The translations under genes were made by a program, and so were the position numbers. Below are positions 57,301 through 64,000 of a stretch of 64,000 nucleotides of DNA, in pieces. Source of the DNA: Ostrinia nubilalis (Eukaryota; Arthropoda; Insecta; Lepidoptera; Crambidae); the NCBI RefSeq assembly GCF_963855985.1, contig NC_087095.1:9310001-9374000 (forward strand). Reading direction: 5' to 3'. Positions within the stretch are counted from its first letter, which is position 1, and each line of letters begins with the position of its first letter. The notes beneath the pieces were generated by a model, which did not search any database, was not told the DNA's origin, and saw only the letters and a program-made list of their open reading frames with translations.

Positions 57301-60300
57301 ACCAAAGGGAAGGGGGGTATTTCTTACCTTAGGTTTTGTAAGTTCCACTGGATTTTCCTCGGGATTTATAGCAAGCTTGTGATAAGTGATATGTTCAGTT
57401 AGTTTTGCATAAAAATCATCTTTGGTTGGTTTCATCACTTGCAAACAATAAATTAATTTATAGGCTGTAAAAACTTACAGGAGTTGCAGTGTCTCCCTCT
57501 GCGATAGGTTCTAACGGGACTTCCGGCTGTGGTGGTGGAGGCTTGGCCACATCTTGTTCTACCTGCTGACAAAAAATGGCCAAGCAGTCATACATTGATG
57601 GTTTATTAATTAGTGGAACAGAGAAATATTTTAGTTTCAAATTATTTATTTACCTTTGACATTTTTTTCATCATAGCAGGTGGCGGCCCGTCATTGCTGT
57701 CAGTTGGCACGTAGAACATCTGGGTATCTAATGACCCATCAGGCTTAGGAATGGGCTTGATCTGAAATAAAAACAGTATTTAAGTGATAGTTTTAGACAA
57801 TGTCTAACTGAATAAATATTAAAACGTGTTTACCTTGATGGTTATTCTTGGATGAGGCATCTCAGGGTTCTCCATATCCTGACACTTCTTCTTCCGTTTG
57901 TGCTTATGTGATTTCGACGGCGAACGCAGCAGATCTGGCGAATACCTTGACCTGTGCTTCTCTTTCCTTCGTTTCCTATTCGCTTTGTACGTCGCGATGT
58001 CCGACGACAAATTAGCGAGTGTGCTCTCGATTGACGATTCAATCGCTTTACTGTCCCTCTCCTTTGCGTCATTTAGAAGAGACGAGAAGGATATATTCTG
58101 AACGGTCTCATCACGCTTCACCGGGGGCAGAGTTGTCGAAGCATTTGAGTTCTCATTGTGAGAATCGTTGGGGCTGTCTGCGACAATCGGTGTGATGGAC
58201 ATTAGCGGCGTATTCGTAAGCGTCGGTGAAGTGAAACTGCGTTTCAATTTCTTTGATGGAGACTCGCCTTCCCCGGCCGATGCGGACGCGTGCTCCTTTT
58301 GCTTTGACTTCTTAATCTTTTTATCTTTCTTTTTGAATTCACTGCCTTCGTTTTCACTGCTAAAGTCGAAGGGCTTTATCGTGACTTTGATTGGAGACAT
58401 GTTTTCTGTGGTGGCAACTTTCTCAATCTTATGGGGCCTTTCTATCTTGGGTTTGGGCGGTGAAGTAGTGACCGACTCGGGGCTTTGCGGTTCGGTGATG
58501 ATGGCGCCATCTTTGCTGTACCGTATTCGCGATCGACGCGGAACTTTTTTCTCCAAAACTTCTGGTTCGGAGTCGGATGTCTTGTCGCACTCGGAGCATT
58601 GCCTACGTAAAAAATGTGACAAATAAAAATGTTACTATTTTGTTCGATTATGTGTGAATTACTAGAGCGAATGTACAAGGGATCAATAATGGTTTAAATA
58701 ATATTGAATCGCGAAAACAAGTTTTGCGTTTCAGCAGAGGTGTAGACCCTGTAGGTCCAGCTTATAATAGAGGGGAGAGACACTATGGATCTATGTGTGA
58801 CTATGGGCATTGTCTATGATAAGGGGGCGTCCATTAATTACGTCAGACGTTTAGGGGGGGGGGGGTGTCAAGAAAAACCTCACTAAATCCCACGTAGGGG
58901 AGAGGGGGGGTCTCGACAAATATCACGTAATTTTTTTCAGCAAGAAATAGGGTCAAATTGTAAAAAAACTGGGTTATTTTAATTAAAAAAAATAAATATA
59001 GGTAGGTATTTTAAGATGATTATGATAAATTATTCAATAATGATTTATTCTAAAACAAAATTTTTTTTAATATTAAATCCTAATCGAAGCATAGATAACC
59101 CATTTACATTGCAAATATGTATTTTAAGAAATCTCACGTGAGATTGCGGGGAGGGGGAGGGGGGTCTGGAAAAATCTCATCAAATCTCACCAAGAGGAGC
59201 GGGGGGGTTGAAAAATTGCCAAAATTGTCTCACGTAATTAATGGACGCCCCCTAAGCCCCTAAGGCTGCTCAACTTTTTGAAGAGTCGGCCAAACGGTAG
59301 ATTCAGTCGTTAACGACGGGCCACTTACATTTCTGACAGCTAACTTCAGAGGTCATAAAGTTTGAATCGGGCTGTACTGTGCGTGGCGAGATTTTTGAAT
59401 TTGATGCGTATTTTTGAACCATAGTTGCGCGGGCCACTTAAAATTCTTTCGCGGGCCACACCTGGGGTTGAGCAGCCTTGGTCTATGGCATAGACTCTAT
59501 GGTATCGAGTACGTACCAGCCGTAGAGCTTGCTCTTCTTGGGCGGGCGCTGCAGCGGCGGGCGCAGGCAGTGCAGGTGGTAGTGGTGGCGGCAGGTGTCG
59601 AGGGGAGACTGTGGATGTATGGGTGACTGGGCGTTGTGGTATCGAGTACGTACCAGCCGTAGAGCTTGCTCTTCTTGGGCGGGCGCTGCAGCGGCGGGCG
59701 CAGGCAGTGCAGGTGGTAGTGGTGGCGGCAGGTGTCGCAGGCCGCCATGAGGTGCCGCTCGCTGCTGCGGCCGCACACGGCGCACTCGCGGGCCGCTAAG
59801 GCGCCTGTCGTCGCTGGGAATCGTTGTACAAATGTGTCGCAAACTCGCTAATACTAATGATTATTAATGATACCGTTTTGTAACCGTGCACTAGAACTCC
59901 AACAAGGTGCCTTCCAAAATTAAAGAACTAAAAGTTACTGCTGTCAACCGATGCCAACCGACGTTGGTCAAAGGTGAAATTGAGTGAAATTGACTTTAGA
60001 TGATAATATAATATCGCTGAAATTGCCTTGTACGAGACGCGCGTCTATGAGCTTATTAAAAAGACTTATCGCAAGTGAAACGCCAATAAAACTTCCTATT
60101 AGAAGGGTCAGGGGTTACCAAAAGTGGCAGATTTTTTATTTTACATGTTGTAAAATGCATTTTAAAGCAGTATGAAGTGACCCAATAACTAAATCTGATA
60201 AAGACATATAAAATAATAATATGGTGCTAACATATCCCACTCACCTTCAAGCGACGTAGACAAAACTTTTCCATGGCGAGCGTCCGGGTTGTCGCTAAGA

Positions 60301-63300
60301 GGAAAACCAACGCCCATCTTAAGTGCAGCCGCGGTGGGCACAGACATTGATCTGCTGGCCGACTCACTGTACGTTATATGACCATTAACCATCATGTGGA
60401 TTCACAGGTTTATAGACCAAACCCATTGACTTTGGCAATCTTGCTTTAGGGCCCTCTCATTATGACGCCATAGCGGCGCCACCGGTCACGCCATGACGCC
60501 ACCGTGGTGTCATGAGCTACCAAATATACCAAATTGATTGCGGAAACAAGCTTATACTATGGTACATTTTACAGGTGACGCGACTTGTGACGCCGCTATT
60601 GTGTTCTATTATGACAGGACCCTAAGCCAGAATAACTGTGTTTTACTCGATTTTTTTTCTCAATACAAAATTGCCTAAGTCTGATGGCGCAAACTTTAAG
60701 ACAGATTATTCAATTACCAGATCCAATAAAAAAATAAGTTTAACGTTTTAATAACGTACAAAATGGTTTTCTTTCTTTCTATTATGGCTGAACTTTGGTG
60801 TTCCATCTGTAGGAAAGTTTAAACTTATTCTTTATATGAGGCAATTGAAAAATCTGTCCTTCTCAAATAATTGCTCAGTTATTTGATATAGTAAATTAAA
60901 CATTATTATTGCCTGAGTAAAGCTCCGATTTTACGACAAAAACCCCGTAAGTATTAAATAAATAGAAATACTTAAAAAACTTATATCAAATTAATGATTG
61001 TTACTACGTGATTTTATGCCACGTAAAATAGAAGCCTTACGGCCGAATACTGAAACACTACTCAAATCTGTCACTCAGCTGACGGGCTCCTAAATTTAAG
61101 TATCCTTCAATTTTAAATGGTATTCTCAAACGCTACTCAACGGATTTGAAGCCGTGATCAGCTAAGCAGCTCTCAAATGTTTACATAATGGCAACATTTA
61201 CCAAAAAAAGTATGTTTTCATTTACACAAATGATAACTTTACGTCTTTTATCCATTACACGCAGCATCGTTTGGTTATGTATTGTCTTTTATGGAAATAT
61301 ACTCAATCAACTTAACATAGAACAGTTTATTTTTAGTTTCTATTATATATAAATCTCGTTTTATCATATAAAAATAATAATGCTTGCATTTTTATTTAAT
61401 TAAAAAAATAATTTTAAATATGATACTTTTTATTGTTGAAATCTATTAAGTGGCGATCGTGGACCGAAACGTAACCACAATTGACATTTATCATTGTTGA
61501 CTGACAGAGCATCAAATTGACAAATCAACAACTCTTGGAAATGCTGCTATGCGATGTCCCCATAATCCTCAGAAATAGGCATGTTTATGTAAAGCGATTT
61601 CATAGCAGCTATTTTGGTTGTTACTTCGTGCACTATACGATGCACAGTTGGCTGTTAGATGTGGAAGATATCACCTAGTACACGTTCATAACTTCCCGTT
61701 GCGTAGAACAGTAGGGTTATAATAAGTATTTGGTCCACTGGTTGTATGGCATTTGGTGAGGGGTTTCAAAGAGCTTCCAAATTATGAATCCAGAAACAAC
61801 ACCGTTTCTTTAGAGACGCGGAACCTCGCTCGGAATTGCATGTCATTATAATAATATTTTTCAATAGCGTTCAGCCTTATTGCGTTCCTGCGATTAGATC
61901 TAGGTATTTCCTCGAGGCTCGAAAGAAATGATAACGATGACACACATTATTTACCACTATTTAGGTCGTTTTAGGTATAACAATAGGATTTAAGATACCG
62001 CGCAAGCACTCTCAAATTTAACAGCTGCTTAAGACGATTTGACAGTTGTTTGAGTAATGCTTAGCGTTGAATGGCGTTTCAGTATGCGAAAATTCATTTA
62101 AGTGGCGTTTGAGTGCAACTTAATTTGAGAGGTGCTTAAAAATTGAGAACTGCTCAGATATTGTTTTGAGTATGCGAAATGTAAGTTTAGGAGCTGCTTA
62201 ACTATTTGAGAAGCCGTCAAATATTTAAATGGCGTTTCAGTATTCGGCCGTTAGATTTTGAGATGTGCACATAACTTCTAAAATAAAACAAGAAAAAGAA
62301 CAAACTTACTTAAAAACTGAGTAAAAAGAATATCAAAACAAACAAAAAAAAAATCAAAAACAAAAAACAACATCATACCGTTTCTGAAGCTGATACGGTG
62401 TGACTTTCGGCGTGGAGCGTTGTATGACCGGCGGGATGAGGGGCTTTTCTTCCATGATGGGTGGAGCGACCTTCTTGGGACATAGAGCAATGATCGCATC
62501 GTATATCTTCTGGAGAGCTTGCTTCGTTGACGTCAACTCGGCAAGAGCGTCCGTGTTCTCTTTTGATGCCTTTGAATAATAATTAACAAAAAAATATTAT
62601 GAGAAATGATGCAGGGTGTATTAGAAACACGCTTGTAATGTAATTAGAATTTGAAGTTTAGAATATGAAGCTATATTTTTGTTGCAAAATAGCTAAAATC
62701 TATTGAACCTACAATGTCAGTGTTTACTGTTTATGTGTATTCTTATGAACTTGAATATGAAGAAATTGGACTGTTTGTTACATAGCTGTTTGTAGAAAAT
62801 TAATTCCACTTTCAGACAGGATTACCTCATCGTACTCCGTCCTGAGATTCTCATCTTCACTCAACAATTTTTCATTTTCTTTTGTCAGCCTCTCAAGTGA
62901 TTTTCGCAGTGAAGTGACGCGGGAGTTTCTCTCTAGGTAATACCCGACGAATTCCACAGAAAAAGCCGGTGGGACGTGCCAGCGACGAGAAACATCTTTT
63001 AGTGCTGCCATCTGAAAAAGATTTGTATCTTAAATATCAAGAAGAATTGCAAAAAAAAACTATATTTCAAATGTGGAGTGAACACTCAACAATAAAATAA
63101 TGTATGTTACCTGAGCATCTTGAAATTCAAGGGCATGCGTATCTATGCCCATGCACTCTGCCTTACGCGCGAACTTTCTCATGGCAGATGCGCTGCTATA
63201 CAGCATCCGAGCCATTTTTTGAGTTGGCACTAGAAGAAAAATAAAAAGTGTTTACATCGTTATTGATACACTTTAATTATATTCCAAGGTGTTCGAATAC

Positions 63301-63830
63301 GAAAAAAATAATTTGAAAAACAGATATCAGCGACAATTTAAAATTCAAATAAACTGACTTACGTAGTCAGAAACACATTGAAAGACATAACATACATTAA
63401 AATAATAAATAAATAAATATATTACCCCATGGTGGATTCCTATTCTCCTTCTGTTGCAAGTACTTTCTCCTGTACTTGACAAGCTTCCTTTGTATTCGGA
63501 GTTTCTCATCTGTTGTTATATTTGTTTGAAGCTCCAGTTTTCTATTGAATACAGAGAAAACACTTTAATTTAATGTAAATAAGGCAACTTAATTCTACTG
63601 ACAACGCCACTCTTGTAGCAGAGTTTTGGGCTGACACTGTCTAGGTTTGTTGTCGACAAGACAAGAAGGTAACTTACCGCTTTTCGGTCCTCAGCTGTAA
63701 AGCGAGCCAATTTCGTTTTCTTTTCTTGACTAGGGCTTTATCAGAGTGCAAGCGACAGTGAGCGTAGAACGGATCTGCTTGCTCGGCCTCTTCGGTATGC
63801 GCCTCTGCTAGCAAACCTTCGCGTTGACCA
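54209..63830 (-). CDS. Phf14: PHD finger protein 14, partial (13 exons; 5' end outside, last exon unplaced)
   Basis: Chromatin-reading nuclear protein. In vertebrates PHF14 binds histone H3 tails through its PHD-zinc-knuckle-PHD module and represses target genes. The window covers roughly 780 codons: the end of the extended PHD (QADPFYAHCRLH), a basic linker, the block SSASAMRKFARKAECMGI shared with vertebrate PHF14, PAFSVEFVGYYLERN plus a coiled coil, PHD2 (CAVC...CDTC...HYHLHC...WQCSEC), a 256-codon charged low-complexity exon, PHD3 (CDVC...CDEC...YHFTC...WHCADC). Domain order and many residues match vertebrate PHF14; the linker between PHD2 and PHD3 is far longer here. Splice phases agree at every junction except 57479/57437. 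Upstream exons with PHD1 lie beyond 64000. Introns hold several transposons. Confidence 0.93.
54467..54879. mobile_element. 413-bp hAT-like MITE in a Phf14 intron, TSD GTCAGTAC
   Basis: Exact 8-bp repeat GTCAGTAC at 54459-54466 and 54880-54887. Ends are CAGCCAGGGAC and GGCAACGCTG. The right end carries repeated CGGGACGTCCCG-type words. No coding sequence. It lies between the two PHD3 exons. Confidence 0.85.
55116..55240 (-). CDS. Phf14: Phf14 exon: first half of PHD finger 3
   Basis: Acceptor TTTCTCAG, donor GTAATT, phase 0 in and 2 out. RSRTSRARRTTGG precedes HCDVCTQPGDNTNLV, matching vertebrate ECATCKGTGDNENLV; it supplies the first two zinc cysteines. Its phase fits both 57328-57437 and the DUF4817 exon at 55475-55804. 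Confidence 0.93.
55475..55804 (-). CDS. DUF4817-like (helix-turn-helix) exon in the Phf14 intron
   Basis: ATG at 55804 opens 110 codons before a donor-like GTATAG at 55474 (unspliced, the frame stops two codons later). Residues about 3-55 fit DUF4817, a helix-turn-helix-like domain of arthropod proteins and mariner-type transposases: YEEYADIMFCYGFSNG, AKREYVRRYPNRRAP, RVFTDTYRRLRETGSV. Then comes an acidic patch (DEEDEEEEQE) and a tail ending TKLK instead of the usual transposase continuation. Donor phase 0 fits the PHD3 exon acceptor at 55240. Upstream sequence has no obvious transposon end. It may be an independent short gene, an alternative first exon of Phf14, or a transposase remnant under exaptation. 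Confidence 0.65.
55805..57180. other. upstream of the DUF4817 exon; intronic for Phf14
   Basis: 55805-55900 is GC-richer (TTTTCGTCGTTTCGCCGCAT) and could be a 5' UTR or promoter of the DUF4817 exon. The rest is AT-rich without recognised exons. Confidence 0.35.
57181..57284. repeat. short TIR element, ACCATCTTACTTTAAC family, copy 3
   Basis: Left end AGTTACACCAACTTACTATA, right end AAAGTAAGATGGTGCAACT; internal ACCGGTGTTTTTA matches copy 1 (ACCGGTATTTTTG). It lies 44 bases from a Phf14 exon. Confidence 0.7.
57328..57437 (-). CDS. Phf14: Phf14 exon: VMKPTKDDFYAKLTEHITYH segment
   Basis: Open only in one frame; acceptor GTTTGCAAG requires one base carried over. Donor GTAAGA, phase 0 out, compatible with the PHD3 exon at 55240. 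An alternative acceptor TTTTTACAG at 57468 has the same phase. Either a missing base, an alternative upstream exon or an ultra-short intron is involved. Confidence 0.7.
57479..57565 (-). CDS. Phf14: Phf14 exon: proline-rich VEQDVAKPPPPQPE segment
   Basis: TTTTTTGTCAGCAG gives a NAGNAG acceptor, so one glutamine may be optional. Donor GTAAGT, 29 codons, phase 0 out. It resembles the vertebrate VPQDVPPEPKKIP stretch. The next coding segment lies only 41 bases downstream and needs phase 1 input, so the junction does not work as written. Confidence 0.75.
57654..57761 (-). CDS. Phf14: Phf14 exon: IKPIPKPDGS segment
   Basis: Acceptor TTTCAG, donor GTAAAT, 36 codons, phase 0 both sides. Polar linker containing FYVPTDSNDGPPPAMMKKMS. 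The splice sites are strong. Confidence 0.88.
57834..58602 (-). CDS. Phf14: Phf14 exon: last PHD2 ligands and long charged region
   Basis: Acceptor TACGTAG, donor GTAAAC, phase 0 out, 256 codons. Begins QCSECDKTSDSEPEVLEKK with the last zinc cysteines of PHD2, then an RRSRIRYSKDG basic patch. A long Ser/Lys/Glu-rich disordered stretch with several nuclear-localisation-like clusters follows (KKKDKKIKKSKQK, KANRKRRKEKHRSR, KSHKHKRKKK). Much longer than in vertebrates. Confidence 0.92.
58823..59252. mobile_element. 430-bp Harbinger-like MITE in a Phf14 intron, TSD TAA
   Basis: Ends GGGGGCGTCCATTAATTACG and its inverse CACGTAATTAATGGACGCCC plus CC, flanked by TAA (58820-58822 and 59253-59255). 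A 3-bp TWA duplication fits PIF/Harbinger. Internal G-runs and AATCTCACGTGAGATT repeats, no coding. Confidence 0.75.
59500..59737 (-). repeat. perfect 101-bp duplication of half the PHD2 exon and its donor
   Basis: 59500-59600 and 59637-59737 are identical over 101 bases, offset 137. The upper copy is part of the real exon; the lower one lies in the following intron with an intact GTACGT donor. The 36-base spacer resembles intronic sequence at 58773-58812. CATCCACAG at the spacer edge could act as an acceptor, giving a 92-base extra exon that would shift the frame. Confidence 0.95.
59654..59804 (-). CDS. Phf14: Phf14 exon: PHD finger 2
   Basis: Acceptor CGACAG, donor GTACGT, ending inside the Trp codon of YGW|Q. 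Zinc ligands are CAVC, CDTC, HYHLHC and, in the next exon, CSEC. The 3' 84 bases of this exon and its donor are duplicated downstream at 59500-59600. Confidence 0.95.
60245..60366 (-). CDS. Phf14: Phf14 exon: low-complexity linker before PHD2
   Basis: Acceptor ACGTACAG is pyrimidine-poor but gives the required phase (CG|T); donor GTGAGT, phase 1 out. Encodes ESASRSMSVPTAAALKMGVG and a short polar tail. The weak acceptor makes the left boundary less certain. Confidence 0.75.
60449..60622. mobile_element. 174-bp MITE in a Phf14 intron
   Basis: GGGCCCTCTCATTATGACGC and its imperfect inverse TTCTATTATGACAGGACCC form the ends, with TA on both sides. GACGCC(A/G)CC words recur internally. It lies 82 bases upstream of the exon at 60245-60366. 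Confidence 0.65.
61040..62250. mobile_element. 1.2-kb Harbinger-like element in a Phf14 intron, TSD TTA
   Basis: CGGCCGAATACTGAAAC and its inverse GTTTCAGTATTCGGCCG end the element, each flanked by TTA (61037-61039 and 62251-62253). Words such as AATTTGAGAG(G/C)TGCTTA, GCGTTTGAGT, GAGTATGCGAAA and their inverses recur through the last 250 bases at each side, like subterminal binding sites. No transposase recognised. Confidence 0.75.
62379..62569 (-). CDS. Phf14: Phf14 exon: helical segment and proline-rich linker
   Basis: Acceptor TTCAAAG, donor GTATGA, phase 2 out. Encodes a helix (ALAELTSTKQALQKIYDAII) then a proline-rich linker (PPIMEEKPLIPPVIQRSTPK). Confidence 0.9.
62826..63011 (-). CDS. 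Phf14: Phf14 exon: PPAFSVEFVGYYLERN and coiled coil
   Basis: Acceptor TTTCAG, donor GTAATC, 62 codons, phase 0 both sides. The first half matches the vertebrate PALTADFVNYYFERNM motif. The second half has coiled-coil spacing (LRKSLERLTKENEKLLSEDE). Confidence 0.93.
63111..63229 (-). CDS. Phf14: Phf14 exon: conserved SSASAMRKFARKAE block
   Basis: Acceptor TTCTAG, donor GTAACA, phase 0 out. PTQKMARMLYSSASAMRKFA aligns with the PRPLTSSASAIRKLMRKAEL region of vertebrate PHF14; it is one of the strongest identity markers. Confidence 0.93.
63426..63541 (-). CDS. Phf14: Phf14 exon: charged helical linker
   Basis: Starts after CAATAG and ends before GTAATA, phase 1 out. Encodes a basic segment with LRIQRKLVKYRRKYLQQK, corresponding to the vertebrate ARLQQYRAKAE stretch. 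Confidence 0.9.
63678..63830 (-). CDS. Phf14: Phf14 exon: end of extended PHD module and basic linker
   Basis: Acceptor TTTTAG, donor GTAAGT; phase 2 in, phase 2 out. Encodes GQREGLLAEA then ADPFYAHCRLH, whose C and H are the last zinc ligands of the extended PHD. It ends in KKRKRNWLALQLRTEK, matching the equivalent vertebrate segment. Confidence 0.92.
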
Positions 63831-64000
63831 CTAAAATGAGTTTTTTGATAGTTGTAATGCTATGATTGTATTTATTAGGACACTTTTTAATTCTTACAGA
63901 TGGAATGTGTTTGTGGACAGATAAAAACAACGACAATAATTTATAGGTATTTTTATCGCCAAAATGTTCAAATGTTGTAAACTGTATTTTACATCCTCCA
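63831..64000 (-). other. Phf14: Phf14 intron running out of the window
   Basis: Sequence upstream of acceptor TTTTAG at 63831. The exon carrying the preceding part of the extended PHD is not inside the window. Confidence 0.7.

Noticed and set aside
58168..58626. 152-codon plus-strand open frame
   Set aside because: Antisense of the low-complexity Phf14 exon; no start context or domain.
59483..59842. Out-of-frame translations across the PHD2 duplication
   Set aside because: Only the frame giving CAVC...CDTC...HYHLHC with correct splice phases is supported; the others read alternate frames of a GC-rich exon.

Overview
The window looks like nuclear DNA from a moth or butterfly (Lepidoptera, Ditrysia). 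It is AT-rich, its genes are split by GT-AG introns, and the few coding exons are clearly more GC-rich than their surroundings. TAGGTACCTA-type words are scattered throughout. The repeats are typical of the order: interspersed units ending in GCGGGC...CTAGT, tRNA-derived SINE pieces, non-LTR tails with repeated AAATA or TTTGAA, an RTE-type LINE C-terminus, and many small TA- or 8-bp-TSD DNA transposons. The species cannot be named from the sequence.

Genes are sparse and the convincing ones are all on the minus strand. At 5.2-6.0 kb lies a small secreted protein with one PSI domain and one plexin-type Ig-like domain, with a recognisable TATA box, initiator and 5' UTR intron. At 8.65-10.15 kb lies a two-exon, 112-residue secreted ten-cysteine protein resembling trypsin-inhibitor-like (TIL) proteins. 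From 54.2 kb to the right edge runs most of the 3' half of a Phf14 orthologue: the end of the extended PHD module, linker and coiled coil, PHD finger 2, a long charged central exon, and PHD finger 3. Its 5' part lies beyond 64 kb and its last exon was not found. A DUF4817-like exon (55.47-55.80 kb) sits in its last large intron, on the same strand and in phase with the PHD3 exon.

From about 10 to 54 kb I see no convincing host gene. This stretch is intergenic or intronic DNA with many transposon insertions, several nested inside one another. The most elaborate nest is 27.5-33.0 kb. A DNA transposon with TSD TCAAAA is split by a 4.4-kb hAT-like element (TSD CTAGGTTA). That element carries a 103-bp GC-rich tandem array and a near-perfect 2.8-kb palindrome, and one arm of the palindrome is split by a 743-bp TA-TSD element. 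A second nest at 45.8-47.9 kb has three layers plus a GT-microsatellite hairpin in the innermost one. An 1.1-kb foldback element lies at 36.2-37.3 kb. The Phf14 introns hold further DNA transposons (hAT-like at 54.5 kb, Harbinger-like at 58.8 and 61.0 kb) and a perfect 101-bp duplication of half of the PHD2 exon.

I found no bacterial-type system, CRISPR array, operon or intact viral gene. The best leads for something undescribed are the DUF4817-PHD3 exon pairing, the frame conflict and PHD2 half-exon duplication in Phf14, the stand-alone plexin-like secreted protein, and the nested elements whose empty sites can be read inside this same window.
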